A stretch of DNA of 64,000 nucleotides from contig NZ_JACHXM010000005.1 in the NCBI RefSeq assembly GCF_014192055.1, forward strand, positions 156,981 to 220,980, in the 5' to 3' direction. The stretch comes from Halomonas organivorans. GTDB lineage: Bacteria; Pseudomonadota; Gammaproteobacteria; Pseudomonadales; Halomonadaceae. Every line of letters begins with the position of its first letter. Within the stretch, counting starts at the first letter, position 1. Under the pieces are notes generated by a model. It worked only from the letters and a program-made list of their open reading frames with translations, was not told the DNA's origin and ran no database searches. This document shows positions 54,531-64,000 of the stretch, piece by piece. A program made the position numbers and the translations under genes.

Positions 54531-54998
54531 ATGTCCCTGACTACTGCGTTGATCCTGCTCGGCGTTGGCCTGGCCATTGTGGCCGGGCTTGGCGCTTACG
54601 CCATGACCCTGTGGCGCGAAGTGCGCCGTCGCCAGGCGTTTCGCGAAGAGGAGCTGCGCCGCGCCCATGACAACTGCCTCGAGAACCTGGAGCTGGTCGC
54701 CTCGGCGCTGATGCAGGAGCAGGTCGATGTCACCGAAGGCGCCTGGCGCTGCAAGACGCTGCTCGAGATTCTCGATCCTTCTCTCGTCGAGCGTCCCGAG
54801 TTTCAGGCCTTCGGCGAAGTTCATAGCCGAACTCGTCACCTGCATACCCACTCCGCGCGGCAGGCGCTGAGCCCCAAGGAGCGCTTCCGGGAGGATCGCG
54901 AGCGACTGGCGGTCGAGGACGAGATGCGCGAAGCGGTGCTCGAGGCGGCCGGTGCGGCCCTGCGTTTTCGGCACAATTGGCCGCAATCGCTGCATTGA
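54531..54998 (+). CDS. DUF2489-family protein
   Basis: 155 aa. An N-terminal membrane helix (residues 5-27) is followed by a charged helical domain with the DUF2489 pattern: NCLENLELVASALMQEQVDVTEGAWRCKTLLEIL (in parts: SALMQEQVDVTEGAWR), SRTRHLHTHSARQAL. The function is unknown. The ATG follows CGGGAGCCTTC. It is divergent from the DASS gene with a 95-bp gap. Confidence 0.85.
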   Translation: MSLTTALILLGVGLAIVAGLGAYAMTLWREVRRRQAFREEELRRAHDNCLENLELVASALMQEQVDVTEGAWRCKTLLEILDPSLVERPEFQAFGEVHSRTRHLHTHSARQALSPKERFREDRERLAVEDEMREAVLEAAGAALRFRHNWPQSLH

Positions 54999-55260
54999 GG
55001 CCGTAGTGTGTAGACAATGACTTACAAGACAGCGTTTGCATCCTTCGCCCACCTTGGGCAAGCTTGTCGTCGCACCGCAGATGGCTCATATGCGAAGGGA
55101 AACGACGCTATCTAGCGGTCTTAGCTGGCTTAATTCGCATTTTCGTGCTTTCTTGATCGGTGTAGGCGAACGCTGTTCGTCACCCTGGCCATTCCATCGG
55201 GCCTCCTGGATGGCTTCACCACGATGCCCATGCCAGATTTGTGTGAAGAAGGAGTCTTAC

Positions 55261-56079
55261 ATGAAAAAATCTACGACTGGCTTGCTGCTCGGTTCCGCTC
55301 TGGTTGTCGGCCTTTCAGGCTGCGCCAGCTCGGCCTCTCAATCTTCAGGCATGGGGGATAGCGCGTCCTCCGATCGTGCCTGGTATCAGCACCCGGCAAT
55401 CTGCGGTCTTGCCGGCGGTCTGATCGGTGGTGGCATCGGCTATTCCGTCACCAACGACGATGACGAGACCGACGGGGCGGCCGTCGGCGGTACCATCGGT
55501 GCCACCGCGGGTGCGCTGCTGTGCGCCGAGCCGAACAAGACACCCGCCACGCCGGCGCCGAAGGACACTGATGGCGACGGCGTCATCGACGCCAACGACC
55601 AGTGCCCGGGTACTCCGGCCGGCGTCGCCGTTGATGCCGTTGGCTGCCCGCTGGATTCCGACGCCGACGGCGTGCCGGACTACCAGGACCAGTGCCCGGG
55701 TACCCCGGCCGGCGCCGAAGTCAACGCCCTGGGCTGCGAGGCAGACCTGGTGCTGCGTGACGTCAACTTCGAGTTCGATTCCGCGACCCTGACCATGGGT
55801 GCAGAAGGCATTCTCGACGGCGTCGCCGACAAGCTGCGCGCCAACCAGAACGTTCGCGTTCGCATCGAAGGGCACACCGATTCCGTGGGTAGCGACAGCT
55901 ACAACAAGGATCTGTCCCAGCGTCGCGCCGATTCCGTGGCCGACTATCTGGCAAGCCAGGGCGTCGATCGTAACCGCATGCGCACCATCGGTTACGGCGA
56001 ATCCCAGCCGGTTGCCACCAACGATACCGATGCTGGTCGGGCTCAGAACCGCCGCGTCGAGCTGGGCGAGTGGGAATAA
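55261..56079 (+). CDS. OmpA-family lipoprotein with thrombospondin type-3 repeats
   Basis: Outer-membrane lipoprotein of 272 aa that probably binds peptidoglycan. The signal peptide ends in lipobox LSGC (Cys21). A Gly-rich segment follows (LAGGLIGGGIGYS, VGGTIGATAGALL). Two Asp-rich thrombospondin type-3-like Ca repeats come next (DTDGDGVIDANDQCPGTPAG, DSDADGVPDYQDQCPGTPAG). The C-terminal OmpA domain starts near residue 160 and has NVRVRIEGHTDSVGS and SQRRADSVADYL, with the peptidoglycan Asp and Arg conserved. ATG 55261 has AAGGAG upstream. GC content is lower at the start, as for highly expressed lipoproteins. Monocistronic. Confidence 0.92.
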   Translation: MKKSTTGLLLGSALVVGLSGCASSASQSSGMGDSASSDRAWYQHPAICGLAGGLIGGGIGYSVTNDDDETDGAAVGGTIGATAGALLCAEPNKTPATPAPKDTDGDGVIDANDQCPGTPAGVAVDAVGCPLDSDADGVPDYQDQCPGTPAGAEVNALGCEADLVLRDVNFEFDSATLTMGAEGILDGVADKLRANQNVRVRIEGHTDSVGSDSYNKDLSQRRADSVADYLASQGVDRNRMRTIGYGESQPVATNDTDAGRAQNRRVELGEWE

Positions 56080-56094
56080 TCACCCGCTGAGCCC

Positions 56095-56116
56095 ATGTCC
56101 CGGCCAGCCGGGACAT
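56095..56116. other. Perfect hairpin between the OmpA-type gene and its terminator
   Basis: ATGTCCCGGC pairs with GCCGGGACAT across a 2-nt gap, 15 bp after the stop. No T-tract follows. It is probably a 3'-UTR stability stem ahead of the true terminator. Confidence 0.55.
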
Positions 56117-56126
56117 CTCGAGAGTG

Positions 56127-56152
56127 AAAGAGGCGCCTTCGGGCGCCTCTTT
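56127..56152 (+). terminator. Terminator of the OmpA-type gene
   Basis: AAAGAGGCGCC pairs perfectly with GGCGCCTCTTT around the stable TTCG tetraloop, followed by TCGTC after a run of T. This is a textbook rho-independent terminator. Confidence 0.92.
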
Positions 56153-56310
56153 TCGTCGAGAAGCGCTTTCGTCAAGGCGGCATGGCCCCGATGCCGTCTC
56201 GTCTGCTAGGCTAGGTGGCGCTTGAGAAAGCGCTTCCGACGACCATTCTTTTTCTGGCGACATGTGATCCCTGGTATGGATCACCACTGCGCACAAGGAA
56301 ACCCTTCATC

Positions 56311-58209
56311 ATGCCCATCGTGACCCTGCCGGACGGCAGCCAGAGAACCTACGACGAACCGCTCTCCGTGATGCAGGTGGCCGAAAGCATCGGTACCGGC
56401 CTGGCCAAGGCCTGCGTGGCCGGCCGCATCGACGGCGAGCTGGTGGACGCCGCGGACATCATCGACCGCGACGCCAAGGTGGCCATCATCACCGCCCGCG
56501 ACCAGGAAGGCCTGGAGATCATCCGGCACTCCTGCGCCCATCTGATCGGCCATGCGGTGAAGCAGCTGTATCCCGACGCCAAGATGGCCATCGGTCCGGT
56601 GATCGACGACGGCTTCTACTACGATATCGACTTCGGCCGTGCGGCGACCCCCGAAGACCTCGAGGCCATCGAGCAGCGCATGAAGGCGCTGATCGACACC
56701 GGCTACGACGTTGTTCGCGAGTATGTCGATCGTGACAAGGCGATGCTGACCTTCCTGCATCGCGACGAGCCCTACAAGCAGGAGATCGTCCGCGAGATTC
56801 CCGAGGGGGAGACCATCCGTCTCTACCATCACCAGGAATACACCGACATGTGCCGCGGGCCGCACGTGCCGAACACCCGGCATCTCAAGGCCTTCAAGCT
56901 CACCAAGCTGGCCGGCGCCTACTGGCGCGGCGACGCCGAGCGCCCGATGCTGACTCGCATCTACGGCACCGCCTGGGGCGACAAGAAGCAGCTCAAGGCC
57001 TATCTCAAGCGCCTCGAGGAGGCCGAGAAGCGCGATCACCGCAAGCTGGCCAAGAAGATGGATCTCTTCCACCTGCAGGAAGAGGCCCCGGGCATGGTGT
57101 TCTGGCATCCCAACGGCTGGACCATGTACCAGGCGCTCGAGCAGTACATGCGCCGGGTACAGATCGAGAACGGCTACCAGGAGATCAAGACGCCTCAGGT
57201 AGTCGATCTCTCGCTGTGGAAGGCCTCGGGGCACTGGGGGCACTACAGCGACCTGATGTTCACCACCGAGTCCGAGAAGCGCGAATACGCGGTCAAGCCG
57301 ATGAACTGCCCCTGCCACGTGCAGGTGTTCAACCAGGGCCTGAAGAGCTACCGCGATCTGCCGCTGCGGCTGGCCGAGTTCGGCAGCTGCCACCGCAACG
57401 AGCCCTCCGGTTCGCTGCATGGCCTGATGCGGGTGCGCGGCTTCACCCAGGACGACGCCCATATCTTCTGCACCGAGGGGCAGATCCAGTCCGAGGCCGA
57501 GGCCTTCATCGCCCTTACGCTGCAGGTCTACAAGGAACTGGGCTTCGAGGACGTCGAACTCAAGTTGTCCACGCGCCCCGACGACTTCATGGGCGAGGCG
57601 GCGATGTGGGATCGCGCCGAGGCCGGGCTCGAGGCGGCGTTGAACGCCACCGGCCTGGAGTGGGAGCTGCAGCCCGGCGAGGGGGCCTTCTACGGTCCCA
57701 AGATCGAGTTCTCGCTGCGTGACTGCTTGAACCGTGTGTGGCAGTGCGGCACCCTGCAGCTCGACTTCAACCTGCCGGGCCGCCTGGGCGCACAGTTCGT
57801 CGACGAGCACGGCGAGCGCAAGACGCCGGTCATGCTGCATCGCGCGATCCTGGGCTCCTTCGAGCGTTTCCTGGGGATCCTCATCGAGCACCATGCCGGC
57901 GCCATGCCACTGTGGCTCGCTCCCCAGCAGGCGGTAATCCTCAACATCACCGATGCCCAGCGCGATTACGTGCTGGAATTGGAGCGTCGCCTGCAGAAAA
58001 TCGGCCTTCGCGTCAAGGCGGACTTGAGGAACGAGAAGATCGGCTTTAAAATCCGCGAGCATACGTTGCAGAAGGTCCCCTATCTCCTGGTGGTGGGAGA
58101 TAAGGAAGTCGAGGCCGACTCGGTGGCCGTGCGAACACGCACCGGCGAGGATCTCGGCACGCTGCCGGTGGATGCCTTCATCGACAGAGTGCGGGCCGAG
58201 CGGCTGTAA
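56311..58209 (+). CDS. thrS: Threonyl-tRNA synthetase
   Basis: Class II aminoacyl-tRNA synthetase, 632 aa, normal length. An N-terminal TGS domain ([11 protein letters not shown], about residues 1-61) and editing domain with [19 protein letters not shown] (in parts: [10 protein letters not shown]) are followed by the class II core. Motif 2 region is [21 protein letters not shown] (in parts: [27 protein letters not shown]), with zinc-site Cys in MNCPCHV. An anticodon-binding domain ends the protein. The start is ATG 56311, with AAGGAA upstream. The 158-bp gap after the OmpA terminator may hold an autoregulatory operator, but no clear anticodon-mimic hairpin was identified. Confidence 0.97.
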   Translation: MPIVTLPDGSQRTYDEPLSVMQVAESIGTGLAKACVAGRIDGELVDAADIIDRDAKVAIITARDQEGLEIIRHSCAHLIGHAVKQLYPDAKMAIGPVIDDGFYYDIDFGRAATPEDLEAIEQRMKALIDTGYDVVREYVDRDKAMLTFLHRDEPYKQEIVREIPEGETIRLYHHQEYTDMCRGPHVPNTRHLKAFKLTKLAGAYWRGDAERPMLTRIYGTAWGDKKQLKAYLKRLEEAEKRDHRKLAKKMDLFHLQEEAPGMVFWHPNGWTMYQALEQYMRRVQIENGYQEIKTPQVVDLSLWKASGHWGHYSDLMFTTESEKREYAVKPMNCPCHVQVFNQGLKSYRDLPLRLAEFGSCHRNEPSGSLHGLMRVRGFTQDDAHIFCTEGQIQSEAEAFIALTLQVYKELGFEDVELKLSTRPDDFMGEAAMWDRAEAGLEAALNATGLEWELQPGEGAFYGPKIEFSLRDCLNRVWQCGTLQLDFNLPGRLGAQFVDEHGERKTPVMLHRAILGSFERFLGILIEHHAGAMPLWLAPQQAVILNITDAQRDYVLELERRLQKIGLRVKADLRNEKIGFKIREHTLQKVPYLLVVGDKEVEADSVAVRTRTGEDLGTLPVDAFIDRVRAERL

Positions 58210-58244
58210 CGACATCTTCCCTAAGCGAAAGTGGAGACGGAACC

Positions 58245-58784
58245 ATCAAGCGAAGCAACCCTAGAGGGCGTCCGCAGGACAAGCGGCCCCCGATGAACGA
58301 GCGCATTACCGAGGATCAGGTTCGCCTGATCGACAACGACGGCGAGCAGCTGGGTATCGTGCCCACCAGCGATGCGCTGGAGCGCGCCGAAGCTGCCGGT
58401 ATGGATCTCGTGCAGATTTCCAATGCCGATCCGATCGTCTGCAAGATCATGGATTACGGCAAGTTCGTCTTCGAGCAGAAGAAGCAGAAGGCGGCTCAGA
58501 AGAAGAAGCAGAAGCAGATCCAGGTCAAGGAAGTCAAGTTCCGGCCTGGCACCGACGAGGGCGATTATCAGGTCAAGATGAAGAACCTGACGCGCTTCCT
58601 CGAAGGTGGCGACAAGGGCAAGGTCACGCTGCGCTTCCGCGGACGCGAGATGGCTCATCAGGACATCGGTCGCAAACTGATGGAGCGGATCGCCGCCGAC
58701 CTCGAAGAGATCGGCACCGTGGAGTCCTTCCCCAAGATGGAAGGGCGGCAGATGATCATGATCATTGCCCCCAAGAAGAAGTAA
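58245..58784 (+). CDS. infC: Translation initiation factor IF-3 (ATC start)
   Basis: Binds the 30S subunit and checks start codons. Beginning at ATC 58245, the protein is 179 aa, close to E. coli IF-3 (180 aa). A first ATG at 58293 would cut off the conserved basic N-terminus ([15 protein letters not shown]). GGAGACGGAACC precedes the ATC at the right distance. IF-3 genes characteristically use AUU/AUA/AUC, which makes the factor repress its own synthesis. Domain motifs: [59 protein letters not shown]. Confidence 0.95.
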   Translation: MKRSNPRGRPQDKRPPMNERITEDQVRLIDNDGEQLGIVPTSDALERAEAAGMDLVQISNADPIVCKIMDYGKFVFEQKKQKAAQKKKQKQIQVKEVKFRPGTDEGDYQVKMKNLTRFLEGGDKGKVTLRFRGREMAHQDIGRKLMERIAADLEEIGTVESFPKMEGRQMIMIIAPKKK

Positions 58785-58824
58785 GTGAAAGAGAAGAAGT
58801 GATCCGACGGCCCGTCCAACGGGT

Positions 58825-58843
58825 GGCCGGCAGCTAGCCGGCC
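58825..58843 (+). promoter_or_regulatory. Hairpin in the infC-rpmI gap, possible L20 leader
   Basis: GGCCGGC pairs with GCCGGCC around AGCTA, 45 bp before rpmI. In E. coli the infC-rpmI-rplT leader folds into an L20-binding structure. This stem may be part of such a site, though no pseudoknot was traced. Confidence 0.35.
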
Positions 58844-58887
58844 ATCGGCCCCGGATTTTCTAAAAAACCTCGAGCGGAGTTCATCTC

Positions 58888-59082
58888 ATGCCGAAGATCA
58901 AGAGCAACAGCGGCGCTGCCAAGCGCTTCAAGAAGACGGCCAACGGCTTCAAGCACAAGCAGTCGTTCCGTAGCCACATCCTGACCAAGAAGTCCACCAA
59001 GCGTAAGCGTCAGCTGCGTGGTATGAAGCAGATCCACGACGCCGACAAGCAGCTCGTGCAGCGCATGCTGCCGAACCTGTAA
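58888..59082 (+). CDS. rpmI: Ribosomal protein bL35
   Basis: 64-aa basic 50S protein. [21 protein letters not shown] and [16 protein letters not shown] are characteristic of L35 (quoted within limits). The ATG follows a GGAG-containing leader. It lies between infC and rplT in the conserved operon order. Confidence 0.97.
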   Translation: MPKIKSNSGAAKRFKKTANGFKHKQSFRSHILTKKSTKRKRQLRGMKQIHDADKQLVQRMLPNL

Positions 59083-59119
59083 CCCTTGGTAGCCAAACTT
59101 TAATCGTCAGGAGTAAGCC

Positions 59120-59473
59120 ATGACTCGCGTCAAGCGTGGTGTCGTCGCCCGTCGTCGTCACAAGAAGATCCTCAAGCAGGCCAAAGGCTACTATGGTGCT
59201 CGTTCGCGCGTCTTCCGCGTGGCCAAGCAGGCCGTCATCAAGGCCGGCCAGTATGCCTACCGTGACCGTCGCCAGCGCAAGCGCCAGTTCCGCGCCCTGT
59301 GGATCCAGCGCATCAACGCCGGTGCTCGTCAGCACGGCCTGTCCTACAGCCGCTTCGTCGGTGGCCTGAAGAAGGCCGGCATCGAGATCGACCGCAAGGT
59401 GCTCGCCGACCTGGCCGTGAACGAGAAGGCCGCCTTTGCCGCCATCGTCGAGAAGGCCAAGGCTGCCCAGTAA
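59120..59473 (+). CDS. rplT: Ribosomal protein bL20
   Basis: 117-aa 50S assembly protein that also represses its own operon in many bacteria. The N-terminal basic extension ([21 protein letters not shown], in part) and globular part ([20 protein letters not shown], in part) are typical. CAGGAGTAAGCC precedes the ATG. It is followed by a strong terminator before pheS. Confidence 0.97.
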   Translation: MTRVKRGVVARRRHKKILKQAKGYYGARSRVFRVAKQAVIKAGQYAYRDRRQRKRQFRALWIQRINAGARQHGLSYSRFVGGLKKAGIEIDRKVLADLAVNEKAAFAAIVEKAKAAQ

Positions 59474-59530
59474 GCGATCTCGATAACGGCATGGCGCGTC
59501 AGTGCTGGCGCACCATGCCGCGGATCCTCG

Positions 59531-59565
59531 CAGGGGAAGAGCAGCCGCTCTTCCCCTGTTTTTTT
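59531..59565 (+). terminator. Terminator (possible attenuator) between rplT and pheS
   Basis: CAGGGGAAGAGC pairs perfectly with GCTCTTCCCCTG around AGCC, followed by seven T. It lies 57 bp after rplT and 38 bp before pheS. In E. coli this place holds the pheM leader and attenuator. I found no stop-terminated Phe-rich leader here, so simple termination or a different control is likely. Confidence 0.92.
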
Positions 59566-59573
59566 GCATGTGA

Positions 59574-60623
<1,050 letters not shown>

Positions 60624-60654
60624 ACGACCCAAGAACACAGCGATAGGATTCGAC

Positions 60655-63036
60655 ATGAAATTTTCCGAACAGTGGCTGCGTGAATGGGTGTCCCCGGCGC
60701 TGGCGACCCAGGCGCTGGCCGACCAGATCACCATGGCCGGCCTGGAGGTCGATGCCATCGAGCCGGTGGCCGCCGAGTTCACGGACGTGGTGGTGGCCGA
60801 GGTCGTGGCCAAGGCGCCGCACCCCGACGCCGACAAGCTCAACGTCTGCCAGGTCGATGACGGCAGTGGCGAGCGCGTCCAGGTGGTCTGCGGTGCCCCC
60901 AACGTGGCCGAGGGCCAGAAGGTACCCTTCGCGCGCGTCGGCGCGGTGTTGCCGGGCGACTTCAAGATCAAGAAGGCCAAGCTGCGCGGCGTCGAGTCCC
61001 GCGGCATGATCTGCGCATCGTCCGAGCTGGGGCTGGAAGAAGAGGCCTCGCCGGGTATCCTGGTGCTGCCGGCGTCGGCGCCGGTGGGTGAGGGCGTCCG
61101 CGACTACCTGGGCCTCGACGATCACACCATCGAGGTCGACCTTACGCCCAATCGTGGCGACTGCCTGAGCGTCAAGGGCATGGCCCGCGAAGTGGGCGTG
61201 CTCAACCGTCTGACGGTCGAAGGTCCGGCCATCACGCCGGTCGCGGCGACTCACGACGACACCTTCCCGGTGCGCGTCGAGGACGCCGAGGGCTGTCCGC
61301 GCTACCTGGGGCGGGTGATCAAGGGCGTCGACGTGAGCGCCGAGACCCCGCTGTGGATGGTCGAGCGCCTGCGCCGCGGCGGCGTCCGCGCCATCGACCC
61401 GGTGGTCGACGTCACCAACTACGTGATGCTCGAACTCGGCCAGCCGCTGCATGCCTTCGATCGCGCCAACCTCAGTGAGGCCGTGGTGGTTCGCCAGGCC
61501 CGTGAAGGCGAGCGCCTGGTGCTGCTCGACGGCCAGGAAATCACCCTGGCCGACGGCACTCTGGTGATTGCCGACGGGCGCGGCCCGCTGGCCATCGCCG
61601 GCGTGATGGGGGGCGAGCATTCCGGCGTCAACGCCGAGACCCGCGACATCTTCCTCGAAGCCGCGCACTTCTCGCCGCTGGCGGTGGCCGGACAGGCGCG
61701 TTCCTACGGCCTGCACACCGACGCCTCGCACCGCTTCGAACGCGGAGTGGACCCGGCACTGGCCCGCGAGGCCGCCGAGCGCGCCACCGCACTGCTGCTG
61801 GAGATCGTCGGCGGCGAACCCGGCCCGCTGGTCGAGGTAGTCGATGCCGAGCACCTGCCCGACGACCGTGAGGTGCTGCTGCGCCGTGGCCGCCTGGATC
61901 GGGCGCTGGACAAGGCGCTGCCGGGCGAGGAAGTCGGCGAGATCCTCGAGCGCCTCGGGCTGACGGTGGAAGCCGTCGCGGACGGCTGGCAGACGCGGAT
62001 TCCCAGCTGGCGCTTCGATCTGGCCATCGAGGAGGACCTGATCGAGGAAGTGGCGCGTATCCATGGCTACAACCGCCTGCCGGTGCGTCGTCCCCAGGCG
62101 CGCATGGGCCTCAAGCCCGACTTCGAGGCACGCACGCCGCTGGCCCAGCTGCGTGGCCAGATGGTGTCGCGGGGCTACTTCGAGGCCGTGACCTACAGCT
62201 TCGTCGCGCCGGAGCTGCAGTCGACGCTGCTGCCCGAGGCCGTGTCTCCGGCGCTGGCCAACCCCATCTCCAGCGACCTGTCGGTGATGCGGGCGAGCCT
62301 GTTCCCGGGGCTGGTGCGGGCGCTCCAGCATAACCTCAATCGCCAGCAGAACCGCGTGCGGCTGTTCGAGACCGGGCTGGTGTTCCGCGGCGAGCTGGAT
62401 GCCCTGCATCAGGTACCGATGCTCGGGGCCCTGGCCTGCGGCAGCCGCGAGCCCGAAGGCTGGAGCGGTGGCAAGCAGGACGTCGACTTCTTCGACCTCA
62501 AGGGCGACCTGGAGAGCCTGCTGGCGATGGGCGGCGAGCCCGACGCCTGGCGCTTCGAGCCCGCCGAGCATCCGGCGCTGCATCCGGGCCAGTGCGCACG
62601 GATCCTGCACCGCGGCGAGGAAGCCGGCTGGATCGGCACCCTGCACCCGGCGGTGCGCGCCCAGTTGGGCCTCAAGGTCGACGCCGTGCTGTTCGAGGTT
62701 CGCCTCGAGGCCCTGACCCGCGGGCGGGTGCCGGCCTTTGCGCCGCTGTCGCGCTATCCCGAGGTGCGTCGCGACCTGGCCTTCCTGGTCGACGCCGAGA
62801 GTCCCGTCCAGGCGCTGCTCGACACCGTGCACGCCCAGGCCGGCGAGTGGCTGGTGGAGGCGCGGCTGTTCGACGTCTATCAGGGCAAGGGAGTGGCCGA
62901 GGGACGCAAGAGTGTGGCCCTGGGCTTGACCTGGCAGCATCCTTCGCGCACGCTAAATGACGAGGAAATCAACCACTTGGTCGATGCCATCGTCGAGGAG
63001 TCGCGGCTGCATCTTGGCGCCGAACTCCGCGCATGA
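60655..63036 (+). CDS. pheT: Phenylalanyl-tRNA synthetase beta subunit
   Basis: 793-aa subunit with the standard domain order: N-terminal region, tRNA-binding EMAP-like domain (about residues 40-150, [15 protein letters not shown]), B3/B4 editing domain (about 215-390, [27 protein letters not shown]), B5 DNA-binding-like domain, class II-like core ([20 protein letters not shown] in parts) and the C-terminal FDX-ACB domain ([20 protein letters not shown], in part). The ATG is preceded by ATAGGATTCGAC. It is 38 bp upstream of ihfA, likely one transcript. Confidence 0.97.
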   Translation: MKFSEQWLREWVSPALATQALADQITMAGLEVDAIEPVAAEFTDVVVAEVVAKAPHPDADKLNVCQVDDGSGERVQVVCGAPNVAEGQKVPFARVGAVLPGDFKIKKAKLRGVESRGMICASSELGLEEEASPGILVLPASAPVGEGVRDYLGLDDHTIEVDLTPNRGDCLSVKGMAREVGVLNRLTVEGPAITPVAATHDDTFPVRVEDAEGCPRYLGRVIKGVDVSAETPLWMVERLRRGGVRAIDPVVDVTNYVMLELGQPLHAFDRANLSEAVVVRQAREGERLVLLDGQEITLADGTLVIADGRGPLAIAGVMGGEHSGVNAETRDIFLEAAHFSPLAVAGQARSYGLHTDASHRFERGVDPALAREAAERATALLLEIVGGEPGPLVEVVDAEHLPDDREVLLRRGRLDRALDKALPGEEVGEILERLGLTVEAVADGWQTRIPSWRFDLAIEEDLIEEVARIHGYNRLPVRRPQARMGLKPDFEARTPLAQLRGQMVSRGYFEAVTYSFVAPELQSTLLPEAVSPALANPISSDLSVMRASLFPGLVRALQHNLNRQQNRVRLFETGLVFRGELDALHQVPMLGALACGSREPEGWSGGKQDVDFFDLKGDLESLLAMGGEPDAWRFEPAEHPALHPGQCARILHRGEEAGWIGTLHPAVRAQLGLKVDAVLFEVRLEALTRGRVPAFAPLSRYPEVRRDLAFLVDAESPVQALLDTVHAQAGEWLVEARLFDVYQGKGVAEGRKSVALGLTWQHPSRTLNDEEINHLVDAIVEESRLHLGAELRA

Positions 63037-63074
63037 GGGATTCCGGGCTCGACCAGCAGCGAGAGGGAAGCGAC

Positions 63075-63392
63075 ATGGGGGCGTTGACCAAGGCCGAGCT
63101 GGCCGAACACCTGCACGCCGAGCTGGGTCTCTCCAAGCGTGAGGCCAAGTCCATGGTGGAAACCTTCTTTGAGGAGATACGCGGCTGTCTGCGCGAGAAC
63201 GAGCAGGTCAAGCTGTCGGGCTTCGGCAACTTCGACCTGCGCGACAAGCGTGAGCGACCGGGACGCAACCCCAAGACCGGCGAGGAGATTCCGATCTCCG
63301 CCCGGCGTGTGGTGACCTTCCGCCCCGGTCAGAAGCTCAAGGCTCAGGTCGAGGAGTACTATCCCGGCAGCGACGGCCCCGCCAGCGACTGA
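63075..63392 (+). CDS. ihfA: Integration host factor alpha subunit
   Basis: Nucleoid DNA-bending protein, 105 aa (E. coli IhfA is 99). Features: [20 protein letters not shown], the beta-arm with [20 protein letters not shown], and [12 protein letters not shown]. It dimerises with IhfB. The start is ATG 63075, with GAGAGGGAAGCGAC upstream. An in-frame ATG at 63033 overlaps pheT and lacks a site. Gene order pheT-ihfA is conserved. A strong terminator follows. Confidence 0.95.
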   Translation: MGALTKAELAEHLHAELGLSKREAKSMVETFFEEIRGCLRENEQVKLSGFGNFDLRDKRERPGRNPKTGEEIPISARRVVTFRPGQKLKAQVEEYYPGSDGPASD

Positions 63393-63439
63393 TCCGATCG
63401 CGACCGGCTCGACAGAGGCCCGGATCGTGTGACCCGAAG

Positions 63440-63471
63440 CGCCGACGCCACCCTGCGGGGTGGCGTCGGCG
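63440..63471 (+). terminator. Terminator of the pheST-ihfA transcript
   Basis: A 14-bp perfect stem, CGCCGACGCCACCC / GGGTGGCGTCGGCG, encloses a TGCG tetraloop, followed by TTTGTGTGTG. It begins 48 bp after ihfA. Confidence 0.85.
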
Positions 63472-63510
63472 TTTGTGTGTGGGCGGAATGGGGCGGGCGG
63501 CAAGTGTAGG

Positions 63511-63717
63511 CTAGAGGGCCCCTCGCTCCAGCCACCAGGTGATCACCACCTTGAACAGGTAGCCGAGCATGCCGGCGCCCAGCACCACAAACAGCATCAG
63601 GGTGCCGAAGCGGCCGGCCCGCGACTGCTTGGCCAGGTCCCAGATGATGAAGCACATGAACAGCATCAGGCCGCCGATCATCAGCGGCGTGATCCAGGCT
63701 TCGAAGGTCTGCGTCAT
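63511..63717 (-). CDS. DUF2788 small membrane protein
   Basis: 68 aa with two transmembrane helices (about residues 8-27 and 40-63). The DUF2788 pattern is ITPLMIGGLMLFMCFIIWDLAKQSRAGRFG (in parts: LFMCFIIWDLAKQS, AGRFGTLMLF). The function is unknown. The family is common next to ihfA or pheT in Pseudomonas and Halomonas. The start is ATG 63717. An extension to 63888 has no ribosome-binding site and an un-protein-like composition. Confidence 0.8.
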   Translation of the reverse strand: MTQTFEAWITPLMIGGLMLFMCFIIWDLAKQSRAGRFGTLMLFVVLGAGMLGYLFKVVITWWLERGAL

Positions 63718-64000
63718 AGGGGGCTCTCGCGCCAGTGGAAAATGATCCCATATTGTACACTCGTCGGCCTGTCGCCGGATCAGCCCGAACGATACGCTGA
63801 TCCGCGATGGCCCTGCATTCGAGGTCATGTCATTGGCCTCCCAGACAGAGGCCGGGGCCCAGCTCCGCTGCGCGATAGCCCTGGGCACGGGCGTGGCTTG
63901 CCACCGGAGGCGCCTGTCGGCGCCAATCGCTCAGACAACTGAGCTCCCACAGGGGTGAGTGCCACCGGACAGGCCTTCTCAGGAGCGCAGCTCCGCTGCG
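63718..64000. other. Gene-free right end of the window
   Basis: I see no supportable gene. There is a 9-bp inverted repeat CGGATCAGC / GCTGATCCG with an 11-bp spacer (63776-63804). A GGCGCC-TGTC-GGCGCC stem lies at 63909-63924. The 13-bp stretch CAGCTCCGCTGCG occurs twice (63860-63872 and 63988-64000), the second within the inverted repeat CGCAGC-TCC-GCTGCG that ends the window. TACAAT on the minus strand (near 63753) could be the -10 box of the DUF2788 gene. Confidence 0.5.

Overview
The window is GC-rich chromosomal DNA from a gammaproteobacterium, most likely a Halomonas-like member of the Oceanospirillales. Evidence for this is the thrS-infC-rpmI-rplT-pheS-pheT-ihfA core block, a Pseudomonas/Halomonas-style cytochrome oxidase cluster with DUF2909 and SURF1, a complete hut pathway with YjiH and NhaC-type transporters, and several small DUF genes of that group (DUF2788, DUF2909, DUF2970, DUF2489). 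I see no prophage, insertion sequence, plasmid function or CRISPR array. Coding is dense and many genes overlap by a few bases.

Layout, left to right. (1) 1-6.1 kb: a 3'-truncated RhlE-type helicase, the pqiABC inter-membrane lipid transport operon and a CaxA-like Ca/Na antiporter. (2) 6.3-12.2 kb: a bd-type quinol oxidase (cydAB) in one operon with the CydDC thiol exporter. (3) 12.2-21.9 kb: a purine-salvage/catabolism island with adenine/adenosine deaminase, guanine deaminase, xanthine dehydrogenase xdhABC, a RutR-like TetR regulator and an NCS2 purine permease. Two RutR-type operators (TTGACCA-N2-TGGTCAA-like) flank the regulator and the permease, which ties them into a local regulon. (4) 22-27.8 kb: HrpB helicase, a P2-like cation ATPase with altered ion-site residues, and YchJ.

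(5) 27.9-41.2 kb: the histidine-utilisation region. A leftward operon hutI-hutG-hutU-hutH is followed by two nearly identical NhaC-type transporters. A divergent YjiH-family membrane protein shares the control region, which carries two perfect TGTATATACA-core palindromes that I read as HutC operators. An unrelated efflux pair (HlyD-like plus DUF2955) under its own MarR/SlyA-like palindrome lies between this and hutC. A long imperfect inverted-repeat element sits between hutU and hutH.

(6) 41.4-45.7 kb: small genes, including a 32-residue ORF with ribosome-binding site and terminator, a tRNA-Pro(GGG), lrgA/lrgB and DUF2970. (7) 45.8-53 kb: a caa3-type (cytochrome c-fused subunit II) oxidase cluster: coxB-ctaD-ctaE, DUF2909 (opposite strand), SURF1, a CxxxC SCO-like membrane protein, ctaA, ctaB. 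The usual copper-insertion genes ctaG and sco are absent, and a 12-codon stub with a direct repeat sits where ctaG would be. (8) 53-64 kb: a DASS transporter, DUF2489, an OmpA-like lipoprotein, then the translation block thrS-infC (ATC start)-rpmI-rplT-(terminator)-pheS-pheT-ihfA, and DUF2788.

The most promising leads are the paired operators that define two catabolic regulons, the unexplained 20-bp perfect palindrome upstream of guanine deaminase, the copper-chaperone gap in the oxidase cluster with a candidate substitute, the YjiH transporter under apparent HutC control, and the unannotated 32-residue ORF.
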